DNA of 10,852 nt from CAIRTT01 sp046075665 (GTDB lineage: Bacteria > Armatimonadota > Armatimonadia > Armatimonadales > Armatimonadaceae). Below, piece by piece: positions 1 through 6,170 of the stretch. The stretch is taken from NCBI GenBank assembly GCA_046075665.1, contig JBJTQN010000039.1, forward strand, positions 1 through 10,852, in the 5' to 3' direction. Below the pieces are notes generated by a model, which was not told the origin of the DNA, did no database searches, and worked only from the letters and a program-made list of their open reading frames with translations. The position numbers and the translations under genes were made by a program. Within the stretch, counting starts at the first letter, position 1. Each line of letters begins with the position of its first letter.

Positions 1-1
1 C

Positions 2-421
2 GTTTCTATTTTTGGATACTCACGCAATGGTGAGATACAAATGGTGGTGAAAGAGTCTCTGGTTGACTCACGGGTTCCCATTGACTTGTACGTCTTTGAT
101 ACGGTCACGGGAGCGATTAAGCAGTCACACAAGCTCACACTCCCGGATGGAACCTTTCTGACGCAAGTCCGTCGCTTTGTGACGAATCCTAAAGACGGCA
201 CATTGCAAGTCATTACCAACTCGGCACGTGATATTGGCACAAATCAGTCTCAGTTGATCGTCGTGTCCACCATCACAAAATCTGGTCAAACAACACACGA
301 AATCTTCAAAAATACCGACAGGGTGACCTTAAACACCATCTCAACCACCATTGGTGTAGGGCAAGTCGATATGGGTGGGCGCTGGCCAGCAACCGTTTTT
401 TCACTGCCTTACGCGAACTAA
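2..421 (+). CDS. Hypothetical protein, 3' part only (possibly beta-propeller-like)
   Basis: The reading frame is open from the first bases of the window, so this is the C-terminal ~139 residues of a longer protein whose start lies upstream. The ATG at 41 is probably internal. The stop is TAA at 419-421. I do not recognise the family. Alternating hydrophobic and polar stretches such as IDLYVFDTVTGAIKQSHKL and SQLIVVSTI look like beta-strands joined by turns, as in beta-propeller repeats; this is inference. No membrane segment is visible. The end of the protein (VGQVDMGGRWPATVFSLPYAN) is repeated in damaged form just downstream. The stop overlaps the stop of a minus-strand serine hydrolase remnant, so the ancestral pair was tightly convergent. 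Confidence 0.7.
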   Translation, partial: VSIFGYSRNGEIQMVVKESLVDSRVPIDLYVFDTVTGAIKQSHKLTLPDGTFLTQVRRFVTNPKDGTLQVITNSARDIGTNQSQLIVVSTITKSGQTTHEIFKNTDRVTLNTISTTIGVGQVDMGGRWPATVFSLPYAN

Positions 422-462
422 CCAGCCGCTTCTGCGGCTTTCATAATCTCTCGTCCAATTCT
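418..462 (-). pseudogene. C-terminal remnant of a second serine hydrolase
   Basis: Read on the minus strand, repeat copy 1 encodes RIGREIMKAAEAAG followed by TAG (418-420), with an in-frame stop immediately before it. This lines up with the C-terminus of the damaged hydrolase downstream (VIGSMIMKAGEAAD, stop at 574-576), at the same offset within the repeat. Only about 14 codons survive. I read it as the tail of a paralogous serine hydrolase whose body was deleted. A chance reading is unlikely because both the residues and the stop position are kept. Confidence 0.6.
424..439. terminator. Small hairpin between convergent genes (repeat copy 1)
   Basis: AGCCGC (424-429) and GCGGCT (434-439) form a perfect 6-bp stem around the loop TTCT, three bases after the TAA of the plus-strand gene, followed by TTCAT. 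The stem is short and the T tract is poor, so terminator activity is only plausible. The same hairpin persists in repeat copy 2 (AGCCG 580-584, CGGCT 591-595), where it lies inside the last codons of the serine hydrolase. Confidence 0.4.
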
Positions 463-577
463 TCAAATTCCGACCGGGTTACCCTAAACACTGTCTCTAT
501 GACCATCGGTGTGGGTCAAGTTGATATGGGTGGGCGCTGGCCAGCAACCGTTTTTTTCACTGCCTTACACCAACTAG
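460..577 (+). pseudogene. 3' remnant of a paralogue of the first gene, frameshifted
   Basis: The plus strand of repeat copy 2 reads DRVTLNTVSMTIGVGQVD and then MGGRWPATVF, closely matching the C-terminus of the gene ending at 421. A run of seven Ts (551-557), against six in copy 1 (396-401), shifts the frame. With one T removed the end would read ATVFSLPYTN and stop at TAG 575-577, matching ATVFSLPYAN-stop in copy 1. No 5' part of this paralogue is present and no start codon can be assigned. It is a dead fragment. The open frame that continues past it to 819 is an accident of the shift, running antisense to the hydrolase. Confidence 0.65.
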
Positions 578-1592
578 TCAGCCGCTTCTCCGGCTTTCAT
601 AATCATACTTCCAATGACCCGATCCAGGCCTTTTGCGACATCTGGTCCCGCAGCATTCGCAACAGCAGCAAATGCGCGCCCGGACTTTGGGGAGACCCAC
701 ATCACCGCCAGCCAAAAGGTATTCGAACCAGCGTGCGTCAACGCTATCCCATCGGCCCAAGAGCGCTTTGTAACAATCCATCCACCGGCGTAGCCGCCAT
801 CCAAGAGAGAAGACTGTAGCTGTTTCCGCGTATCAGGATGAAGAAAGTCACTTGCAGCTGTGTGCAATCTCGCAGAGCGCAGCCAATCACACATTGACAA
901 GTGGATCCGTCCAGCAGAGTTCATCACCGATGGGTTGTCCAACATCGTTGGCACATAGCCGTTTGGCGTCAGGCGATGTCCCTGCACGTTGTCAGGCACA
1001 CCAAACCCGGCTGTCTGCAGGAAACACGGACGTGCAATCCTGAGCTGAAGCGCTGCTTCAAATGGCATCCCGTAAACAATGTCCGCGACGGAACCGAGGA
1101 CCACATACCCCACATTGGAATAAGCAAACTTCCCGGCACGTGATGGCTTTCCACCAGATAGCCACTTAGGGCTCAGAGCAGCCCTTCGTTGAGCGACGAT
1201 TTCCTCAACAGATCCCGCGATTGCCCACCACTTTGCGTTCTCCGGAAGGCCAGCCTCGTGACGGAGAAGGGAATCGATGGTTATGTTCGCCTCATCGAGC
1301 GCTTCCAGATGTCACTGAGAGAGCCAAGCGTCGCCGATAAGCGCAACAACCGTTCAGAGACTGCATCCGCGATTAAGAGCGCAGTAAATGCCTTTGTACA
1401 CGAGCCGATATGCACAACATCGGTTGATGTAAATGCATCTGGACTTCCCATCCGACGCACGCCGACCGCAGCCACCTTGGGTAAATCAGCCCCGCGCACA
1501 TATCCGGCAACAAGGCCCGGGACGCCAAGCAGCTCTCGTTCCTGCTCAAGTATGCTTACCAGCCACCCTGGCTCGATTGCCGGTCTCTCCAA
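574..1592 (-). pseudogene. Beta-lactamase-family serine hydrolase, frameshifted
   Basis: Together two minus-strand frames encode one serine hydrolase of the class C beta-lactamase / penicillin-binding-protein-like family (PF00144). The N-terminal frame (1592 down to about 1311) carries the nucleophile motif SxxK as GSCTKAFTA (S64, K67 from the TTG at 1592). The C-terminal frame (about 1311 to 577) carries LLRHEAGLP, the second motif Y-x-N as FAYSNVGYV, and the third motif HxG as LTHAGSN. The frames join at about 1311-1320, where a TGA (1312-1314) and a one-base loss or equivalent separate them. All catalytic motifs survive, so the break looks recent. There is no ATG and no signal peptide: the first frame begins right after, and in frame with, the DUF1501 stop. 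Intact it would be about 338 residues, and family members are usually exported. It would be the third gene of the DUF1553-DUF1501 run. A sequencing error is the main alternative to a real pseudogene. Confidence 0.85.
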
Positions 1593-1595
1593 TGG

Positions 1596-3056
1596 CTAGG
1601 CAATTACTTCGTTGATCGGCTCGACGTGCTCCACACCAACCAGCTTCTGGTCAAGTCCGCCGTAGAAGTACGACAGGCGATTTGGTTCGATACCGAGCTG
1701 ATGCAAAATCGTCGCGTGCAGTTTCTTTACTGGCACAGGGTTGCGTCCGACTTCGTGGCCTGTTTCATCGGATTCGCCGTAGGAAATACCACCCTTAATG
1801 CCACCGCCGGCCATCCAGGTTGAGAAACACGTCGCATGGTGATCGCGGCCATCCCCTGTGCTATGCGGCGTCCGGCCAAACTCACCGCCCCAGACAACTA
1901 GTGTTGTATCGAGAAGCCCACGTTGCTTGAGGTCCTTAAGCAGCGCAGCAATCGGCTGGTCAACCTTTTTCGCAAGACCATTGTGATTAGCAACGATGCC
2001 ACCATGCGCATCCCAGAAACTGCTGAAATCTGTGTTGCTGCCACCGGAATACAGCTGGATATAGCGTACACCGCGCTCCACCATCCGCCTCGCAAGCAAA
2101 CAGCGCGTGCCAAAATCCTTGGTCACAGCGTTGTTCAGCCCGTACATTTCCTTGATGTGCTCAGGTTCCTTGGAAATGTCTACGACTTCTGGAGCTGAGT
2201 TCTGCATTTGATAGGCGAGCTCATACGATGCGATGCGTGCTGCGAGGTTGGAGTTTTCCCCGCGTGGACGCCGATGGGCATCGTTAAACTGGTTCAGCGT
2301 ATCAATCATGTCACGCTGCATGTCCGGCTCAAAGCCCTTGGGACGATTCAGGTCAAGAATTGGGTCTCCGGCCGACCGCAAAACGGTTCCCTGATATACA
2401 GCTGGCATATAGCCACTCGACCAGTTCTTAGCACCTGAAATCGGTCCACCGCTTGGATCTAGCATTACCACAAACCCGGGAAGATTCTGGTTAACGGTAC
2501 CGAGGCCATAGTTGACCCATGCACCCATGCTGGGTGAGCCGGACAATATCTTGCCACTATTCATCTGGAGCATTGCCGAGCCGTGGATAGGTGAATCGGA
2601 AATCATCGACTTGATGATGCAGAGGTCATCCGCACACTGCCCAACATGCGGAAACAAATCGGAAACATACGTTCCGGATTGACCATATTGCTTAAATTTC
2701 CACTTTGGCTCCATAAGAGTAACAGTGGATGCCTTCCCGCCATTTCGGAAATTGTTATAGCTAACCGTCTGCCCTTCGCGGCCAAACAAGCCCGGCTTGT
2801 AATCAAAGGTATCGAGCTGACTGGGTCCACCGTACATGTAAAGAAAAATGACGGCCTTTGCCTTTGCTGGCATCATCGGAGCCTTCTCAGCTAGCGGTCC
2901 ATCGCCTACTTTTGGAGGCGCTGCCGCATTAGCCTCCTTACCAAAAAAGCCATCCCCGGACAACATCCCGGTAAGCGCAAGGCCCGTAAATCCCGCGCCG
3001 GCCTCCCATAAAAACTCACGTCGTGTACGTCCACAAAAGTTCTTGTTGTCCATCAT
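1596..3056 (-). CDS. DUF1501 family exported protein
   Basis: This 486-residue protein has the length and landmarks of DUF1501 proteins, which have a sulfatase/alkaline-phosphatase-like fold and no settled function. The N-terminus has a twin-arginine signal (TRREFL at residues 11-16), a hydrophobic stretch to about residue 33 and an Ala-rich cleavage region near 42-47, so it is probably exported folded through Tat. Family motifs include FLYMYGGPSQLDTFD near residue 71, WGGEFGRTPHSTGDGRDHH near residue 390 and an ordinary end (EPINEVIA). Two ATGs stand in tandem at the start. AAAGGAA (plus strand 3061-3067) lies 4 nt before the first and 7 nt before the second, so the second may be used. It follows the DUF1553 gene by 39 nt and is almost certainly co-transcribed with it. 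The pairing is common in planctomycete-like genomes. Confidence 0.93.
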   Translation of the reverse strand: MMDNKNFCGRTRREFLWEAGAGFTGLALTGMLSGDGFFGKEANAAAPPKVGDGPLAEKAPMMPAKAKAVIFLYMYGGPSQLDTFDYKPGLFGREGQTVSYNNFRNGGKASTVTLMEPKWKFKQYGQSGTYVSDLFPHVGQCADDLCIIKSMISDSPIHGSAMLQMNSGKILSGSPSMGAWVNYGLGTVNQNLPGFVVMLDPSGGPISGAKNWSSGYMPAVYQGTVLRSAGDPILDLNRPKGFEPDMQRDMIDTLNQFNDAHRRPRGENSNLAARIASYELAYQMQNSAPEVVDISKEPEHIKEMYGLNNAVTKDFGTRCLLARRMVERGVRYIQLYSGGSNTDFSSFWDAHGGIVANHNGLAKKVDQPIAALLKDLKQRGLLDTTLVVWGGEFGRTPHSTGDGRDHHATCFSTWMAGGGIKGGISYGESDETGHEVGRNPVPVKKLHATILHQLGIEPNRLSYFYGGLDQKLVGVEHVEPINEVIA

Positions 3057-3060
3057 CAGA

Positions 3061-3067
3061 TTCCTTT
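3061..3067 (-). promoter_or_regulatory. Shine-Dalgarno site of the DUF1501 gene
   Basis: On the minus strand this reads AAAGGAA, 4 nt before the first and 7 nt before the second of two consecutive ATG codons. It shows that an internal operon gene uses SD-led initiation, unlike the apparent first genes of this window. Confidence 0.6.
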
Positions 3068-3095
3068 GGCCGGCCGCTGCAGCACCGCCAACAGC

Positions 3096-5975
3096 CTAGT
3101 CAAGATACACAAACTCATTCAAATTCAGTGCCAATAGACACAAATACTCTTTTGCTTGTTGCGCGGTCGCGCCACGAAGCTCAAAGCGAATTCCCAGAGA
3201 GACCAACTTGGTGATTTCCGTCTCAGTTGGAGTCCGCTGCATCGTTAGCGCAAGGGCCCGCCTCGCAAAGTCCCGGACATCAATATGTCCTTCCTTCACA
3301 ATTCGCTCTGCAAGCCCCTTACCAGCTTGAATAATGATCGTCGAATTCATCATCGTCAGCGCCTGCGTGGGCTGCGTGGATGCATACCGCATCGGGGTTG
3401 TACGATCCGTCTCCGCTAGATCAAATGCCTCTAGCAACGGGTAAAGCAACGAGCGCTTCACAAAGACATAAATCGATCGGCGGTTCTTCTGCTGTGGCGT
3501 GTTGCGCTCCGGGTACCAATCTTTCCCGGGAATGGACTGGCCCTTCAGGACATCTTTATCGATGTCAGGGTAAACGCTCGGTCCATACATTTCGGTGTTG
3601 AGTAACCCGCTCACAGCTAAGATGCTGTCTCGAATCTCCTCGGCTTGCAGACGGCGCATGTCAAACCGGTGAAACAGGTCATTCATGGCATCTTTGCGCT
3701 GCGCATCCGGGCGGAGCGCACTGTCCTGCATGTACGTATTACTCGTCATGATCAGGCGGTGCATATCTTTGAGAGACCAGCCATTCCAGTCAAGCGTCTC
3801 AGCAAGATAATCGAGCAGCTCGGGATGTGTTGGCTTATCCCCGGCGAGTCCAAAGTTGTTAGCGGAGCGGACGATGCCGCGGCCGAAATGGTATTGCCAA
3901 ATACGGTTCGCAAGCACCCGCCGGGTCATCACGTTTTCACGCCCCGTAATCCATTGGGCGAGTGCGGTCCGTCGTCCACTCGTCGGCGCACCAGGTGCGG
4001 GTTCATCGAGTGGAGGCGTGATTCCCCCGGTACAAACCGGGTAGCCAGGCTCGACTCTGTCGCCTTTGCTGGTGTGAACACCTCGGATAAGAATATTAGT
4101 TTCGCGTGGATTTGGTCCGCCTTCAGTGACCACCAGTGCGATATTCGCGAATGGACGCTTAGTTTGATTGTCATCCAGTAGCTTTTCGATGCTCGCTTGT
4201 TCGGCGAGCTCTCCTGCAGACACAAATCGCTTGAGGTCATAGGCACGCTGAACGGGCTGGCCAAGCGCACTGGTACTTGCCCAGACCGTCAAAGGGCGGC
4301 GCCCAAACCCAGGAAGACTCCACGCAGCACTAAGGCCCAGCGGAGATCCCGCATCTCCTTGAACATAGGCTATCCGTATCGCATGCTTGCCCGCCGACAG
4401 GTCAACATCGGCTTTCTTTTCTGCACCTTCGCCGTGGCTGCCATCATAGTTGATGACGACATTGCCATCGATAGACAGCCTGGATGCATCATCCGAGTCG
4501 AGGTAAAACGTTGCCTTGCCGGCTTGCGGGACGTTAAGGGTCGCATCGTAGACAATGGCAATATTGCCCTTGCCACGCGCCGGAGCGACATCGAAGAGGG
4601 CAGGCTTCAGGACACCGTTGCCCGTTGGCTTTGCAGCGGAGATATCAGGGATGTTGTTTCCGTTGTTGGCATACGAAACCCAGCGGACATCTGAAAGGTC
4701 ACCATTTGCGATGGCATCCTTGTCACGGCGATTTCCATACGCAGCCTGAAGCGCATCAAGGCGCTTACGGGCTACATCACGGCGTGCATCAAACGCTGCC
4801 ACTTCGGCATCGTAGCGAGCTTTCTCCGAAGCGGTGTCAAAGACAGGCTTTTCATCGGTGGGGCCACCATTGCGGAAATGGTTGATGCCTTGGAAAAACG
4901 AAAGAAAGCGATAGTAGTCGGCCTGCGGAATCGGGTCGATTTTATGGTTGTGGCAGCGGGCACAGTCCATGGTTAGGCCGAGGAATGTCTGCCCGACCGT
5001 TGTGATGAGGTCATCCATGCCGTCATAACGCGCAAGCTCTGGATCAGTGGGCTCATCATCCCAGATACCAAGGCGATAAAACCCAGTCCCGGTCAGCTGC
5101 TCGGCTGTCGGATTTGGCATTTCATCCCCTGCCAGCTGCTCACGCATAAAGACATCAAATGGCTTGTCATCGTTGATGCTCTTGATGACATAGTCACGGA
5201 AGCGATACGCATTTGGCTTTGGGTTGTCGCGCTCGTACGAGTTGGTTTCCGCAAACCGTACTAGGTCCAGCCAGTGACGTCCCCATTTCTCTCCGTAGTG
5301 CTTGCTCACTAGCAGACGGTCGATGAGACGGGAATAGGCATCGGGTGATTTATCTGCCACGAAGGCACGGACATCGTCCGGACTCGGGGGTAGCCCAGTG
5401 AGGTCATACGATGCGCGACGAATCAGAGTTCGTTTATCCGCCGGCTTGCTCGGTTTGATACCCACAGCTTCCATTTTTGCAAGCGTAAAGCGGTCAATGG
5501 GATTCGTGGCCCACGCAGTGTCCTTTACTTTTGGAAGTGCAGGAAGACGGACGGGTTGAAATGCCCAGTGAGACTTTATTTGACTGTTGATGTCGCGTCC
5601 AGCAACAGGCTTTGTCCCTACGGGCCATGGCGCGCCGCCTGCGACCCAGTCACGAAGTGCTTTCTGCTCTGCAACCGGAATCGGTCCGCTTGGAGGCATT
5701 TTGCTCTTGCCGGTGTGCGTAACCGCATTCGCAAGCTTTGTCGCCGTTGCTGCATCGATTGGCTGATCCAGACGAACTCCACCCATTTTTGAATCACTGC
5801 TATGACAGGAAATGCAGCGGGCAAGCAAGACCGGTCGGACAGACTTTTCAAATGCAGCGGTCTGGGCGGGCGTCGGAGCTTTAGTCGGTGGTGCAGCGAG
5901 TGTTGCCCCGATAAAAACGCCTGCGATTCCCCCAAGCGCCGTAGTAACGCGCATAAAATTCCGTCGTTGGAACAT
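3096..5975 (-). CDS. DUF1549/DUF1553 cytochrome-type exported protein with PA14-like insert
   Basis: This 959-residue protein has the planctomycete-cytochrome layout. A signal region comes first (RRNFM at residues 4-8, then a hydrophobic stretch to about 28). Next is a heme-binding segment with CISCH (C54, C57, H58), and a DUF1549 region (about 158-365) starting NPIDRFTLAKMEA with a second CxxCH (CARCH, C338, C341, H342). A PA14-like beta domain follows (about 467-555; TFYLDSDDASRLSIDGN), then a DUF1553 region (about 667-930; RRVLANRIWQYHFGRGIV) and the usual end LNLNEFVYLD. It is probably periplasmic or surface-exposed, with c-type hemes; the reaction is unknown, and the PA14-like part may bind carbohydrate (inference). 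The ATG at 5975 is chosen because it keeps the arginine pair. The next ATG (5954) would lose it. There is no convincing SD, and a TATACT box sits 7 nt upstream. It heads a minus-strand operon with DUF1501. Confidence 0.92.
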   Translation of the reverse strand: MFQRRNFMRVTTALGGIAGVFIGATLAAPPTKAPTPAQTAAFEKSVRPVLLARCISCHSSDSKMGGVRLDQPIDAATATKLANAVTHTGKSKMPPSGPIPVAEQKALRDWVAGGAPWPVGTKPVAGRDINSQIKSHWAFQPVRLPALPKVKDTAWATNPIDRFTLAKMEAVGIKPSKPADKRTLIRRASYDLTGLPPSPDDVRAFVADKSPDAYSRLIDRLLVSKHYGEKWGRHWLDLVRFAETNSYERDNPKPNAYRFRDYVIKSINDDKPFDVFMREQLAGDEMPNPTAEQLTGTGFYRLGIWDDEPTDPELARYDGMDDLITTVGQTFLGLTMDCARCHNHKIDPIPQADYYRFLSFFQGINHFRNGGPTDEKPVFDTASEKARYDAEVAAFDARRDVARKRLDALQAAYGNRRDKDAIANGDLSDVRWVSYANNGNNIPDISAAKPTGNGVLKPALFDVAPARGKGNIAIVYDATLNVPQAGKATFYLDSDDASRLSIDGNVVINYDGSHGEGAEKKADVDLSAGKHAIRIAYVQGDAGSPLGLSAAWSLPGFGRRPLTVWASTSALGQPVQRAYDLKRFVSAGELAEQASIEKLLDDNQTKRPFANIALVVTEGGPNPRETNILIRGVHTSKGDRVEPGYPVCTGGITPPLDEPAPGAPTSGRRTALAQWITGRENVMTRRVLANRIWQYHFGRGIVRSANNFGLAGDKPTHPELLDYLAETLDWNGWSLKDMHRLIMTSNTYMQDSALRPDAQRKDAMNDLFHRFDMRRLQAEEIRDSILAVSGLLNTEMYGPSVYPDIDKDVLKGQSIPGKDWYPERNTPQQKNRRSIYVFVKRSLLYPLLEAFDLAETDRTTPMRYASTQPTQALTMMNSTIIIQAGKGLAERIVKEGHIDVRDFARRALALTMQRTPTETEITKLVSLGIRFELRGATAQQAKEYLCLLALNLNEFVYLD

Positions 5976-5982
5976 ATTTGAA

Positions 5983-5988
5983 AGTATA
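5983..5988 (-). promoter_or_regulatory. Putative -10 box of the DUF1553 operon (leaderless)
   Basis: TATACT on the minus strand ends 7 nt before the ATG at 5975. That places transcription initiation at or next to the start codon. No clear -35 hexamer is seen at 16-18 bp. The same hexamer with the same spacing precedes the divergent Mur ligase gene. Confidence 0.55.
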
Positions 5989-6057
5989 CCTTTACGGGCT
6001 CTTCGAGATGTCTCCCGGTGTGCATTGGGAGGTACATTCTAAGGATTACATCAAAGA

Positions 6058-6087
6058 AATCGGCGGTTGAATCAACCTGAGCCGATT
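6058..6087. promoter_or_regulatory. Interrupted palindrome in the divergent intergenic region
   Basis: Outer arms AATCGGC (6058-6064) and GCCGATT (6081-6087) pair perfectly. Inner arms GGTTG (6065-6069) and CAACC (6073-6077) pair around AAT. The two stems are separated only by TGA (6078-6080) on one side, giving 12 paired bases. It lies 83 bp before the Mur ligase start and 82 bp before the DUF1553 start, that is, in the middle of the region. It could be an operator serving both genes or a transcribed hairpin; no regulator is identified. Confidence 0.45.
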
Positions 6088-6157
6088 CTCGTTTGCTCAT
6101 TCATCCTGTTTTGTTGATGTATCCGCTATCCGGATGCCCATGAGTCCGTTGAAAACG

Positions 6158-6163
6158 TATACT
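6158..6163 (+). promoter_or_regulatory. Putative -10 box of the Mur ligase gene (leaderless)
   Basis: TATACT ends 7 nt before the GTG at 6171. An in-frame TGA at 6150-6152 rules out an upstream start, and there is no SD sequence between. A transcript starting at or near the GTG fits best. No good -35 is seen at the normal distance; TTGAAA at 6149-6154 is too close. Confidence 0.55.
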
Positions 6164-6170
6164 TGCTGCT

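Larger units (their letters stand above)
303..615. repeat. Two abutting diverged copies of a ~156 bp unit
   Basis: Copy 1 is 303-459 and copy 2 is 460-615. Aligned by eye they differ at about 21 positions plus a one-base indel over ~143 bases, roughly 85% identity, with a fully identical core of about 34 bases (copy 1 from 368, copy 2 from 523). Both begin TCTTCAAA and end TCCAAT. Each copy holds the 3' end of the plus-strand gene, a small hairpin and the 3' end of a minus-strand serine hydrolase. Most differences in the plus-gene part are synonymous (GTG/GTT, TTA/CTA, ATT/ATC, GTA/GTG, GGG/GGT). This suggests both copies evolved as coding sequence. Confidence 0.85.

Noticed and set aside
303..615. 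CRISPR or mobile-element repeat
   Set aside because: There are only two copies, they are abutting with no spacers, diverged, and explained by coding 3' ends. No transposase or terminal inverted repeats were seen.
499..819. Plus-strand open frame of 106 codons
   Set aside because: It is the dead paralogue fragment carried on by a T insertion, then runs antisense through the hydrolase, whose catalytic motifs support the minus strand.
1306..1322. Programmed ribosomal frameshift in the serine hydrolase
   Set aside because: The bases around the switch (CTC AGT GAC ATC) contain no slippery heptamer and no evident downstream structure. This family is not known to use recoding, so a mutation or sequencing error is simpler.
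3645..4181. Plus-strand open frame of 178 codons
   Set aside because: It lies antisense within the DUF1553 gene, which has clear domain motifs throughout. The plus-strand protein has no recognisable features.
5618..6100. Minus-strand open frame of 160 codons upstream of and overlapping DUF1553
   Set aside because: It overlaps the heme-motif N-terminus of DUF1553 in another frame, shows no family motifs and crosses the divergent control region.
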